Assembly: GCF_047121295.1 (NCBI RefSeq)
Contig: NZ_CP139447.1
Span: 5,580,001-5,644,000, forward strand
DNA length: 64,000 nt
Origin: Longispora sp047121295
GTDB lineage: Bacteria; Actinomycetota; Actinomycetes; Mycobacteriales; Micromonosporaceae
Direction of reading: 5' to 3'
The translations under genes were made by a program, and so were the position numbers. Under the pieces are notes generated by a model. That model had not been told where the DNA came from, made no database searches, and saw only the letters and a program-made list of their open reading frames with translations. Positions 17,033 to 25,368 of the stretch are shown here, piece after piece (the first letter of the stretch is position 1; each line of letters opens with the position of its first letter).

Positions 17033-18688
17033 TCAGGAGACGGCCTCCGTGTCCGTCGCACTACCGACAGTCCGGGCCCGGAACCTACGGGCGAGTAGCA
17101 GACCGGCCCCGGCCGCGACGATCAGCGCCGCCGAGGCCGGCAGGCTGTCGCGCACCGTGACCAGCACGAACCAGGTGCCGCCGCCGGCCAGGCCGACCAG
17201 CGCCCAGCCCCAGCCCGGGGCGGCCCGGGTCACCCGGTCCACGCCGACCAGCACGGCCATCGCGCACGGCACGACCATCAGGTCGGGCAGGGTCGTCGCG
17301 AGGTAGCCGACCACAGGGGCGGTCCCTCGGCCCCCGCCGGCCGCGGTGATCGGGGCGACCTCGACTATGTCGGACACAGTGAACAGCAGCGGCGCGACCA
17401 ACAGCGCCACGACGCCGGCCGGCCACACGGCCGGACGGGCCGGGCGGTCCCGGACCCCGGTCAGGGCCACCGGGGCGAGCAGGGCGCCGGCCAGGGCCAG
17501 CGTGGCGCGGTCCGGGTGCCGCACCGCCCAGAGCAGGAACACCGCCGAGGCCGCCACCACCAGGTACGGCGTCGCGACCGGCCACCAGCGCCACGCCGCC
17601 GCGGCGAGCAGCACGAGCGCGTAGCCGACGAGGATCGAGCGCTGGCCCTGGACCGCGTGGTACGGCCCGAGGACCACCGAGAACGCCGCCCCGAAGCCGA
17701 GCGCGACCGTCGTGACCGACCCCGCGCCGAGCGGTCGGAGCACGCCCCACCGCAGCGCGGCGACCACGACGCCGACGGCGGCGAGCAGCACGAGCGGGGA
17801 CACCGGGCCGCGCAGCGCGCCGAGGGACAGCAGCAGCCCGTCGCCGTAGCCGACGATCAGCATCGGCAGCGTCATCCCGGCCAGGGGCACCAGGAGCAGG
17901 ACGGCCGTCCACAGCCAGCCCCGGTCGCCGCCGCGCCGGGCCCGCACGCCCGCCACGGTCAGGACGACCAGGGTCACGAGCCCCAGGATCGCCTCCGGCC
18001 CCGCCTCCCAGGGGGCCAGGAAGTAGCTCCCGAAGACGGTGGTGCTGTTTCCCACGACGGTGATCCACAGCCAGGTGCCGGCGACGGCCAGGGCCGAGCC
18101 GACCACCACGACGAACCGGACCCCCAGGGGCGCGCCGCGATCCCGGGTGCCGAGCAGGGCCAGCGCGCCGAGCAGGACGAACAGCAGGAAGTGGTGCGGG
18201 AACAGCGACAGGGTCTCGGAACCCGGGCCGTTCCGCGGGGGGAGCACCCCGGCGACGAACTGCCCGACGACGGTCGCGGCCAGGGCCACGCCGAGCACGA
18301 CCCGGCCGGCGGCGCGGGGCAACACGGCCCAGCAGAGGACGACGGCCAGCCAGCCGACCGCCACGCCGGTCACGAACCAGTTCACGCCCGATGGCAACCC
18401 GTCCGACCCCGGGACGAGCCGGTAGAGCACGCTGGCCGACAGGGCGGCCAGCAGCACGAGCGCGACCGGGGCGGCCCGGCGCAGCCCGACCTCCGCCGCC
18501 GCGTGCCGGTCCAGGCCCAGCCGGCGGCGCAGGCCGCTGCCGAGCATGTCGGCGACGTCGCCCGGGGCCGGCCAGCGCTGGCCGGGGCGGGTCCCGTCGA
18601 GCAGGGTCGCGACCAGTTCCTCGCCGCGTTCGACACGAAATTCTGAGGGGTACGCGCGCAGCAGCGCACGGTACCGACGCTCCAGCAT
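17033..18688 (-). CDS. Polytopic membrane protein with a PadR-associated N-terminal region
   Basis: This 551-residue protein has about 14 hydrophobic helices. A soluble N-terminus (MLERRYRALLRAYPSEFR, then GEELVATLLDG and DVADMLG) matches the short head often found in membrane proteins encoded beside PadR regulators. It starts seven bases after the PadR stop, in one operon. No transport or enzymatic motif is recognisable. A PadR-controlled membrane stress protein is the best description. Confidence 0.75.
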   Translation of the reverse strand: MLERRYRALLRAYPSEFRVERGEELVATLLDGTRPGQRWPAPGDVADMLGSGLRRRLGLDRHAAAEVGLRRAAPVALVLLAALSASVLYRLVPGSDGLPSGVNWFVTGVAVGWLAVVLCWAVLPRAAGRVVLGVALAATVVGQFVAGVLPPRNGPGSETLSLFPHHFLLFVLLGALALLGTRDRGAPLGVRFVVVVGSALAVAGTWLWITVVGNSTTVFGSYFLAPWEAGPEAILGLVTLVVLTVAGVRARRGGDRGWLWTAVLLLVPLAGMTLPMLIVGYGDGLLLSLGALRGPVSPLVLLAAVGVVVAALRWGVLRPLGAGSVTTVALGFGAAFSVVLGPYHAVQGQRSILVGYALVLLAAAAWRWWPVATPYLVVAASAVFLLWAVRHPDRATLALAGALLAPVALTGVRDRPARPAVWPAGVVALLVAPLLFTVSDIVEVAPITAAGGGRGTAPVVGYLATTLPDLMVVPCAMAVLVGVDRVTRAAPGWGWALVGLAGGGTWFVLVTVRDSLPASAALIVAAGAGLLLARRFRARTVGSATDTEAVS

Positions 18689-18695
18689 GGCTCTC

Positions 18696-19043
18696 CTAGG
18701 TGGTGGCGAGTCGGGGGGTGGGGCTGGTCCGGGCGCGCAGCCGGGCGGTGGCCTCGGCGGCGTTGCGGGCGAGGCGGTCGGCCTCCTCGGCGAGCACCTC
18801 GGCGCCGGAGTCGGTCAGCCGGTAGTACCGCCGGAGCCGGCCGTCGACGACCTCCTCGCGGTCGGCGACGACCTGGCCGGCGGTGGCGAGCCGGTCGAGC
18901 GCCGCGTAGAGGGTGCCGGCGCGCAGGGTGAGCCGGCCGTGGGACAGGGCTGTGACCTCGGTGATCACGCCGTAGCCGTGCAGCGGGCCACCGGCGAGCG
19001 CGGTGAGGATGAGAAACGTCGGTTCCTGAATGGACTGGGCCAT
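18696..19043 (-). CDS. PadR-family transcriptional regulator
   Basis: This 115-residue winged-helix repressor begins QSIQEPTFLILTALAGGPLHGYGV and continues RLTLRAGTLYAALDRLATAG and LRRYYRLTDSGAEVL, the standard PadR signature. The start ATG 19041-19043 fits the family; the frame extends upstream without homology. Its promoter has ATATAC repeats, a likely autoregulatory site. It is divergent from alkB and cotranscribed with the membrane protein downstream. Its probable target is its own operon. Confidence 0.88.
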   Translation of the reverse strand: MAQSIQEPTFLILTALAGGPLHGYGVITEVTALSHGRLTLRAGTLYAALDRLATAGQVVADREEVVDGRLRRYYRLTDSGAEVLAEEADRLARNAAEATARLRARTSPTPRLATT

Positions 19044-19088
19044 GCCGATCAATATACCGGCCGTCGGCATATACCGCCAGACATATAC
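19043..19088 (-). promoter_or_regulatory. Probable PadR operator/promoter
   Basis: ATATACC occurs at 19052 and 19069 (17 bases apart), with a third ATATAC at 19083. TGCCGA (19043-19048) and TCGGCA (19064-19069) form an inverted repeat around the first copy. The AT-rich island directly upstream of padR is unlike its GC-rich surroundings. PadR self-binding is inferred. Confidence 0.5.
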
Positions 19089-19113
19089 ACCCAATGAAGT
19101 CTTGTCTTTGATC

Positions 19114-19138
19114 TTTACAGGAAGTAGCTTGCTGTAAA
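19114..19138. promoter_or_regulatory. Alkane-operon operator (25-bp palindrome)
   Basis: TTTACAG (19114-19120) is mirrored by CTGTAAA (19132-19138), with AAG and CTT forming a matched inner pair, so most of the 25 bp is symmetric. It ends 24 bases before the alkB start. The only TetR regulator in the operon (20279-20875) is the obvious candidate ligand. Confidence 0.7.
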
Positions 19139-19162
19139 CCGCTGGCGAAAAGAGGTCCGTCG

Positions 19163-20269
19163 ATGACCACCCCCGACTGGCAGGACGGCAAGCGCTACCT
19201 GTGGCCGCTGGGCCTGCTCGTGCCCCTGATCCCGTTCGGCGCCTGGCTCGGCGTGCACCTGACGGGGTCCCCGGTCTTCTGGTGGGTCGGGCCGATCCTG
19301 GTGTTCGTCGTGTTCCCGCTCGTGGACACGATCGTCGGCCAGGACACCGACAACCCGCCGGAGGCGGCGATCCCGGGCCTGGAGGCCGACCGGTACTACC
19401 GCTGGTGCACCTACCTCTACCTGCCGCTGCAGTACGTCTCCCTCGTGCTGGCCTGCTGGCTGTGGACCCGCCCCGAGCTGGGCGTCGTCGACCGGGTCGG
19501 GCTGGCCGTCAGCGTCGGCTGCGTCAGCGGCATCGCGATCAACACGGCGCACGAGCTCGGCCACAAGCGGGAGGACCTGGAGCGCTGGCTCAGCCGGATC
19601 GCCCTCGCGCAGACCGGCTACGGGCACTTCTACGTCGAACACAACCGGGGCCACCACGTCCGGGTCGCCACCCCCGAGGACCCGGCCAGCTCCCGGCTCG
19701 GCGAGAGCTTCTGGGCGTTCCTGCCCCGCTCGGTGGCCGGCAGCGCCCGGTCGGCGTGGAAGCTGGAGTTCGCCCGGCTCCGGCGCGGCGGCGGCAACCC
19801 GTGGACCTGGCGCAACGACGTGCTCACCTCGTGGGCGATGACCCTGGCGCTCTTCGCGGCCCTCACGGTCGCCTTCGGCCCGGCGATCCTGCCGTACCTG
19901 CTGCTCCAGGCCGTGTTCGGCTTCTCGCTCCTGGAGGTCGTCAACTACCTGGAGCACTACGGCCTGGCCCGGCAGCGCGAACACACCGGCCGGTACGAGA
20001 AGGTCCGCCCCGCGCACTCGTGGAACTCCAACCAGGTGCCCAGCAACCTGCTGCTCTTCCACCTCCAGCGGCACAGCGACCACCACACGTACCCGACCCG
20101 GCGCTACCAGTCGCTCCGGCACTTCGAGGAGGCGCCGCAGCTGCCGTCCGGGTACCCGTTGATGATCATTCTGGCCTGGGTGACCCCGCTCTGGCGGCGG
20201 GTGATGGACCCCCGGGTCCTCGCGCACTACGACGGGGACCTCAGCCTCACCAACCGGGGGCCGCAATAG
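19163..20269 (+). CDS. alkB: Alkane 1-monooxygenase (AlkB)
   Basis: This 368-residue integral membrane di-iron enzyme hydroxylates the terminal carbon of n-alkanes using O2 and reduced rubredoxin. The histidine boxes are HELGH (130-134), EHNRGHH (159-165), NYLEHYG (261-267) and LQRHSDHH (301-308). Membrane helices surround them. No rubredoxin domain is fused at the C-terminus and no rubredoxin or reductase gene is adjacent, so the electron donor is encoded elsewhere. It is followed nine bases later by a TetR regulator and preceded by a 25-bp palindrome, the likely alkane-responsive switch. Confidence 0.93.
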   Translation: MTTPDWQDGKRYLWPLGLLVPLIPFGAWLGVHLTGSPVFWWVGPILVFVVFPLVDTIVGQDTDNPPEAAIPGLEADRYYRWCTYLYLPLQYVSLVLACWLWTRPELGVVDRVGLAVSVGCVSGIAINTAHELGHKREDLERWLSRIALAQTGYGHFYVEHNRGHHVRVATPEDPASSRLGESFWAFLPRSVAGSARSAWKLEFARLRRGGGNPWTWRNDVLTSWAMTLALFAALTVAFGPAILPYLLLQAVFGFSLLEVVNYLEHYGLARQREHTGRYEKVRPAHSWNSNQVPSNLLLFHLQRHSDHHTYPTRRYQSLRHFEEAPQLPSGYPLMIILAWVTPLWRRVMDPRVLAHYDGDLSLTNRGPQ

Positions 20270-20278
20270 GATCGGCGC

Positions 20279-20875
20279 ATGACCTATCCCCAGGCGGCGC
20301 GCGCCCTGCTGCGCGACACCCTGCTCGACGCGGTCGCCGAGCAGCTCACGGACCGGGCGTTCGGTGAGATCACGATGGCCGGGGTGGCCGCCGTGGCGGG
20401 GGTCAGCAGGCAGACGCTGTACAACGAGTTCGGCTCCCGGCCGGCGCTCGCCCAGGCCTACGTGATGCGCGAGGTCGCCCGGTTCCTCGACGGGGTCGAG
20501 CGGGCGGTGCTCGCGCACGCCGACGACCCGCACGCGGCGGTCACGGCGGCCTTCGGGGTGTTCCTGACCACGGCCGCCGACCACCCGCTGCTCAAGAGCC
20601 TGATCACGAAGGACGGCAACGCCGAGCTGACGGCCCTGATCACCACGGGCGGCGAGCCGGTGCTGCACACGGCGACGGCGTTCCTCACCGACCTGATCAC
20701 GCGGACCTGGCCGCACGTGGACCCGGACGCGGCCCGGCTGCTGTCGGAGGCGGTCACCCGGCTGGCGATCAGCCACGCGATCCTGCCGAGCGCGGCGCCG
20801 GAGCTGACCGCGACGGCCGTGGAGCGGCTGCTGTCGCCGTTCATCACGGCGGAGACGGGCCTTCCGCCGCGCTGA
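20279..20875 (+). CDS. TetR regulator of the alkane operon (AlkX-like)
   Basis: This 198-residue TetR protein has an N-terminal HTH (EITMAGVAAVAGVSRQTLYNEFGSR, split here as a motif description only) and a ligand-binding C-terminal half. In actinobacterial alkB operons a TetR gene directly after alkB typically encodes an alkane- or fatty-acid-responsive repressor; position and sequence fit that role. It starts nine bases after the alkB stop. The palindrome upstream of alkB is its probable operator, giving autoregulation. The inducer is inferred. Confidence 0.85.
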   Translation: MTYPQAARALLRDTLLDAVAEQLTDRAFGEITMAGVAAVAGVSRQTLYNEFGSRPALAQAYVMREVARFLDGVERAVLAHADDPHAAVTAAFGVFLTTAADHPLLKSLITKDGNAELTALITTGGEPVLHTATAFLTDLITRTWPHVDPDAARLLSEAVTRLAISHAILPSAAPELTATAVERLLSPFITAETGLPPR

Positions 20876-20909
20876 CCCGTGCGGGGCGCCGGTGCGGCGC
20901 CGATGCGGC

Positions 20910-21704
20910 CTACGGCCGAGGGCGGCGGTGGTAGCCCGGCCCGGCCGGGTCGTTCATCTCACCGCGGTAGATCCCGTCCCGCAGCTCCGACGTGTACGCC
21001 GCCAGCTCCGGCATCCCCATCTCCCCGGCGACGGCGAGCTCGGCCTCCACGTCGTAGGGCACCCGGACGAACTGGATCGAGAACGGGGCCTCGACCTCGG
21101 AGTCGGGCACGCCCTCCAGGATCACGTACACCGGCGTCGGGTCGTCCATGCAGTTGCCGACGCTGCCGGTGTTGAACAGGGTGCGCCGTTGCCGGTCCAC
21201 CTCGTAGTACGGGTCGTGGGTGTCGCCGTACCCGACGACCGTGGGCTCCGGCCCGTCCCCGGTGGCCGGTGTGTTGGCGAACATCCCGAGGAACTCCTCC
21301 TCGTCGTGGTCGAACCGCACCCGCCTGTGCACGGTGCCCGCCGAGGCGTGGAACAGCCGGATCCGCCGCCCGCTCATCGTGAAGTCGTGGCTGAACGGCA
21401 GGGACCGCAGCCACTCGCCCTGCCCCTCCGACAGCTGGGCCAGCCACCAGGCGAGCGCCTCGCCGCCCCAGGTGCGGTCCGGGTCGGGCAGGAAGTCGTC
21501 CCAGTTGCCGAGCAGGTTGACCTCGCAGCGTTCCCGGCACAGGTCGATGACCTCCCGGCCGCGCGGGCCCTTGCCGACGTAGTCGCCCAGGTTGAGGATC
21601 CGGGTGATCCCCCGGGCGTCGATGTCGGCGAGGACCGCCTCGAGGGCGGTCAGGTTGCCGTGCACGTCGGAGATCAGCGCGATGCGTTCGAGAGGGTGGC
21701 TCAC
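20910..21704 (-). CDS. Calcineurin-like metallophosphoesterase (YfcE/MJ0936 type)
   Basis: This 264-residue dinuclear-metal phosphoesterase shows ALISDVHGNLTALEAVL (DxH motif), NLGDYVGKGPRG (GDxxxxGP) and LLGNWDD (GNxD/H), followed by FHASAG and VGYGDTHDPYY. It cleaves phosphodiesters or phosphomonoesters. In the final motif the usual GHTH is replaced by GDTH, which loses one likely metal-ligand His and could alter activity. GTG 21702-21704 is the start because the DxH strand begins right after it. It is divergent from the P450 gene. Confidence 0.83.
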   Translation of the reverse strand: MSHPLERIALISDVHGNLTALEAVLADIDARGITRILNLGDYVGKGPRGREVIDLCRERCEVNLLGNWDDFLPDPDRTWGGEALAWWLAQLSEGQGEWLRSLPFSHDFTMSGRRIRLFHASAGTVHRRVRFDHDEEEFLGMFANTPATGDGPEPTVVGYGDTHDPYYEVDRQRRTLFNTGSVGNCMDDPTPVYVILEGVPDSEVEAPFSIQFVRVPYDVEAELAVAGEMGMPELAAYTSELRDGIYRGEMNDPAGPGYHRRPRP

Positions 21705-21857
21705 GCCAAGATCGTAGGTCGCCGACGGGTGCTCCCGCTGTCCCGCGCGGAGTCGGGGGCGCCGCCGCGCGGTACCCGGAAATGTCGCTTTCCTTCTTCC
21801 CGAACGCGGCACGACTGGGGTATATATAAACAACCGTCGATAATGTGAGGGGTTCTC

Positions 21858-23051
21858 ATGCCCATTCCGTTTCCGTTGCCGGATCCGCCCACTCTCTACC
21901 ACCCGACGCCCCTGCTCGCCGAGCTGCGGGCGAACGACCCGGTGGCGCAGGTCGAGTTCCCCGACGGCAAGCTCGCCTGGCTCGTCACCCGGTACGCCGA
22001 CGTGCGCACCGTGATGGTCGACCCCCGGTTCAGCCGCGCCGCCGCCAGCACCCCCGACCAGCCGCAGATGGGGCTGGGCTCGCTGGCCACCGAGTCCCTG
22101 ATCGCGAAGGACCCGCCCGAGCACACCCGGCTGCGCCGGCTCGTCGCGCGCGCCTTCACCCACCGCCGGGTCGAGGAGCTGCGCCCCCGGGTCGCCGACG
22201 TCGTCACCGAACTCCTCGCCGGCCTGCGCAAACAGCCCGAGCCCGCCGACCTGGTGCAGAACTTCTCCCTCCCGCTGCCGGTGCAGGTGATCTGCGACCT
22301 GCTCGGCGTGCCGGCCGCCGACCGGGACCGGTTCCACGGCTGGTCGGACGCCGTGATGGGCAACTGGGAGCGCGACCAGGAGATCATGGTCGGCGGCCTG
22401 ACCAGCCTCAGCCAGTACTTCGCGGAGCTGATCGCCGAGAAGCGCGCCCACCCGGGCGACGACCTGATGACCGGCCTGATCGCGGCGCGCGACGAGCACG
22501 ACAAGCTCACCGAGCAGGAGCTGGTCACCCTCGGCATCGGGCTGCTGATCGGCGGGCACGAGACCACCGCCAACCAGATCAACATGTTCCTGCTGACGCT
22601 CCAGGAGCACCCGGCGGAGCTGGCGAGGCTCCGGGAGGACCCGAGCCTGCTGGAGTCCGGGGTGGAGGAGCTGATGCGCTTCACCCAGCTCGGCAACTCG
22701 GTGTCCAGCATGATCCGGGTGACGACCGAGGACGTGGAGCTCAGCGGGGTGACCGTCCCGGCGGGTTCCGCCGTGATGCCGGCCCTCGGCGCGGCCAACC
22801 GCGACCCGGCGGTGTTCGTCGACCCGGACCGCCTCGACGTGACCCGGGCCGACAACCCGCACATCGGCTTCGGGGCCGGCGCGCACCACTGCCTCGGCGC
22901 GCAGCTCGCCCGGATGGAGCTCCAGGAGGCGCTGCGCGGCCTGCTGTACGGCCTGCCCGACCTGCGGATCGTCGCGCCGGAGTCGGAGCTGGTCTTCAAG
23001 CCGACGATGATCGTGCGCAGCCTGGAGTCGTTGCCGGTGGCGTGGTCCTGA
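21858..23051 (+). CDS. Cytochrome P450 (CYP105/107-like class)
   Basis: This 397-residue soluble P450 inserts one O atom of O2 into a substrate. It shows the I-helix GGHETTAN (232-239) with acid-alcohol pair Glu-Thr, the K-helix ELMR (271-274) and the haem loop FGAGAHHCLG with ligand Cys345. It starts at ATG 21858 behind GAGGGG. A [3Fe-4S] ferredoxin gene follows 52 bases later, the usual donor arrangement in actinomycetes; no ferredoxin reductase is adjacent. An AT-rich TATATATAAA stretch upstream may be its promoter. The substrate is unknown. Confidence 0.92.
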   Translation: MPIPFPLPDPPTLYHPTPLLAELRANDPVAQVEFPDGKLAWLVTRYADVRTVMVDPRFSRAAASTPDQPQMGLGSLATESLIAKDPPEHTRLRRLVARAFTHRRVEELRPRVADVVTELLAGLRKQPEPADLVQNFSLPLPVQVICDLLGVPAADRDRFHGWSDAVMGNWERDQEIMVGGLTSLSQYFAELIAEKRAHPGDDLMTGLIAARDEHDKLTEQELVTLGIGLLIGGHETTANQINMFLLTLQEHPAELARLREDPSLLESGVEELMRFTQLGNSVSSMIRVTTEDVELSGVTVPAGSAVMPALGAANRDPAVFVDPDRLDVTRADNPHIGFGAGAHHCLGAQLARMELQEALRGLLYGLPDLRIVAPESELVFKPTMIVRSLESLPVAWS

Positions 23052-23103
23052 CAGGACACCTACGCTGCACGGTGGCGGACATCGCGACCCAGGAGGAATG
23101 TGG

Positions 23104-23331
23104 ATGAGCGGGCAGTGGCAGGTCAGCGTCGACCGGTTCGGGTGCATCGGGTCGGGGATGTGCGCGGCCTCGGCGGCGGAGTTCTTCGAGCTGGACACCA
23201 GCGGGAAGTCCCGGGCACTGAGCGAGAAGATCGACCCCGATGACCGGGTACTCGACGCGGCCGTCTCCTGCCCCGTCGAGGCCATCAGGCTGGTGGACAC
23301 CGCGACGGGTGCCGAGGTGCCGCTGGACTAG
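23104..23331 (+). CDS. [3Fe-4S] ferredoxin partner of the P450
   Basis: This 75-residue ferredoxin has cluster ligands Cys14, Cys20 and Cys56 in CIGSGMC and SCPVEAI. The residue normally supplying a fourth Cys is Gly, consistent with a [3Fe-4S] cluster. The start is ATG 23104: AGGAGG (23091-23096) lies seven bases before it, whereas ATG 23098 would be one base away. It transfers electrons to the P450 encoded just upstream. Confidence 0.92.
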   Translation: MSGQWQVSVDRFGCIGSGMCAASAAEFFELDTSGKSRALSEKIDPDDRVLDAAVSCPVEAIRLVDTATGAEVPLD

Positions 23332-23371
23332 CCGGGCGGCGCGGGTCCGCGCGGGTCAGTCCCCTGTGGCC

Positions 23372-25300
23372 TCACGCCTCCTCTTCGGGGCGCGGGCCGG
23401 CCACGAGCAGCCGGGCCGTGCGGACCTGGTCCACGACGTCGGCCAGCGCGTCGTCCACCCCGTCGGCCACGTCGGGCAGCGGCAGGTCCGCCGGCGGGTG
23501 GTGCAGCACCACCGAGGCGGCCAGGTCGTTGAGCGCCGCCGACAGCAGCGCGGTCTGGGTGGCGTCCGGCGGCGGCGCGCCGGCGTCCAGTCGGACGGCG
23601 TAGCCGGTGACCGCGTCGGTGACGTTCTCCAGCGCGACGACCGCCGGCCACCAGGCGGCGGCCCGGGTGCTGGCGGGCGGCGGCTCGGCGAGGGCCTGCT
23701 CGACGGCGGTCCGCGCGTCGGCCAGCCCCCGGTACGCCTGCCGGCGCAGCCGCACCCTGTCCGTCGTGGCGGTCGGGCGCAGCGCCCCGTCGAGGTAGCC
23801 GGCCACCCCGCGCACGGCGGTGGCGAACCGGGGGCCGATCCGGGCATGCCAGGTCTCCGGCCACAGCAGGTACCCGGCGACGAGCACGATCAGGCAGCCG
23901 AACACGGTGTCCACGATCCGCAGGCCCAGCAGCGGGCCGGCGTGGCTGGTCAGGTCGATCAGGAACAGGAACGCCGGGGTGGTGGCGACCGTCATCACCC
24001 CGTAGCCCCGGACCCGGCTGATCGGCACCAGGGCCATGGCGATCACCACGAACGGCACGATCGGCCAGCCGGACGGCACGACGGCGAGCACCGCCCCGGC
24101 GATCGCGACCCCGAGGATCGTGCCGGCGGCGCGCTGGGCCGCGCGGGCGAACACGGAGCCGAAGTCGGGCTTGAGCACGAACGCCACGGTGGTGGGCAGC
24201 CAGTAGGACCGGTCCTGGTGCAGCAGCCCGGCGGCGACCAGGGCCAACCCCATGCACAGCGCGAGCCGGGTACCGAACATCAGCGCCGCCGGGGACAGCA
24301 CCCGGGCGATGGCCTGCCGGGTCCGGTCGGGCCGGGCGGCGCCCGGGGTGCCGTGCCCGGTGAGGTGGTCCTGGCCCGACTCGGAGACCGCGCGCAGCGC
24401 GACCCGCAGCGAGCGCAGGCCGGGGGTGTCGCCGGGCAGCTTGTCCGGCAGCTGGGGGGTGCGGTCCTCCCGGATCGCGTCGGCGACCTCGAAGACGGCG
24501 GCGACCATCCGGTCCGGGACGGGCTTGTTCTCCCACAGCAGCGCCGAGGTCGACTCGCCGAGCAGGGTGCCGGCGTTGAGCAGCTCGAGGAGCTGGCGTT
24601 CCTCGTCGGTGCGCGGGCCGGTGCGCAGCCGGTAGCCGAGCAGGTTGTCGTAGGCGTTGTTGAACGCGGCGGTCACGAACCGCCGGGCCGGCACCGCCGC
24701 CGGGGTCCCCGTGACGGCCAGCTGGTTGACCAGGGAGTCGAAGGCCGCCGCCACCGCCGCGCGCTGGGGCCGCTGCCGGGCCAGCGGCCACTCGGCGACG
24801 GCGAGGAGGAGCAGCAGGGCCGCCCCGGCCAGGTACAGCACCGGCGGGGCCCACAGCGGCCCGGACAGCGGCATCGAGTAGCCCAGGACCCCGGTCACCA
24901 CGAACTGCAGGCCGGCCAGGGAGCTGACCGGGCCGGCCGCCGCGGCCGCCCCGCTGGCGAAGAACAGGCCGATGAGGACGGGCAGCGCGTACACCTGGTG
25001 CCGCAGTTCTATCCCGGCCACCATGCCGAGCGCGCCGGCCAGGGCGGGCACGGCGATCCGCAGCAGCCGGGTCCGGTACGCCTCGGAGCGGTCGTTGGAC
25101 GACGACAGCAGCATCGCGAGCGCGGCGGGCACCACGAGCGGCAGGTGGTCGGTGGCCAGGCCCACGGTGAGCACGATCACGACGGCGAGCGTCAGCCGCA
25201 GCGTCGGCCCCCACGGGACGGGCGCGGACACCGGTCGCAGGGACAACACCAGCCAGTCGGGGGCGTAGCGGTCCGGACGCCACCACTGGGCCTGGGTCAT
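23372..25300 (-). CDS. FUSC-family membrane protein (aromatic-acid-exporter-like)
   Basis: This 642-residue protein has two hydrophobic blocks (about residues 30-170 and 345-480), each of about six helices, separated and followed by soluble regions. The second block contains RLALCMGLALVAAGLL and YWLPTTVAFVLKPDFGSVFARAAQR, the FUSC signature. Such proteins are proposed to export aromatic or other toxic organic acids. It is convergent with the P450-ferredoxin operon and divergent from the K+/H+ antiporter gene. The substrate is unproven. Confidence 0.87.
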   Translation of the reverse strand: MTQAQWWRPDRYAPDWLVLSLRPVSAPVPWGPTLRLTLAVVIVLTVGLATDHLPLVVPAALAMLLSSSNDRSEAYRTRLLRIAVPALAGALGMVAGIELRHQVYALPVLIGLFFASGAAAAAGPVSSLAGLQFVVTGVLGYSMPLSGPLWAPPVLYLAGAALLLLLAVAEWPLARQRPQRAAVAAAFDSLVNQLAVTGTPAAVPARRFVTAAFNNAYDNLLGYRLRTGPRTDEERQLLELLNAGTLLGESTSALLWENKPVPDRMVAAVFEVADAIREDRTPQLPDKLPGDTPGLRSLRVALRAVSESGQDHLTGHGTPGAARPDRTRQAIARVLSPAALMFGTRLALCMGLALVAAGLLHQDRSYWLPTTVAFVLKPDFGSVFARAAQRAAGTILGVAIAGAVLAVVPSGWPIVPFVVIAMALVPISRVRGYGVMTVATTPAFLFLIDLTSHAGPLLGLRIVDTVFGCLIVLVAGYLLWPETWHARIGPRFATAVRGVAGYLDGALRPTATTDRVRLRRQAYRGLADARTAVEQALAEPPPASTRAAAWWPAVVALENVTDAVTGYAVRLDAGAPPPDATQTALLSAALNDLAASVVLHHPPADLPLPDVADGVDDALADVVDQVRTARLLVAGPRPEEEA

Positions 25301-25368
25301 AACTGAAAGATAATAGGCTTTCCCCGCGCTGTGAAAAGATCAAACACATCGCCGACGAAAGGGACCGG

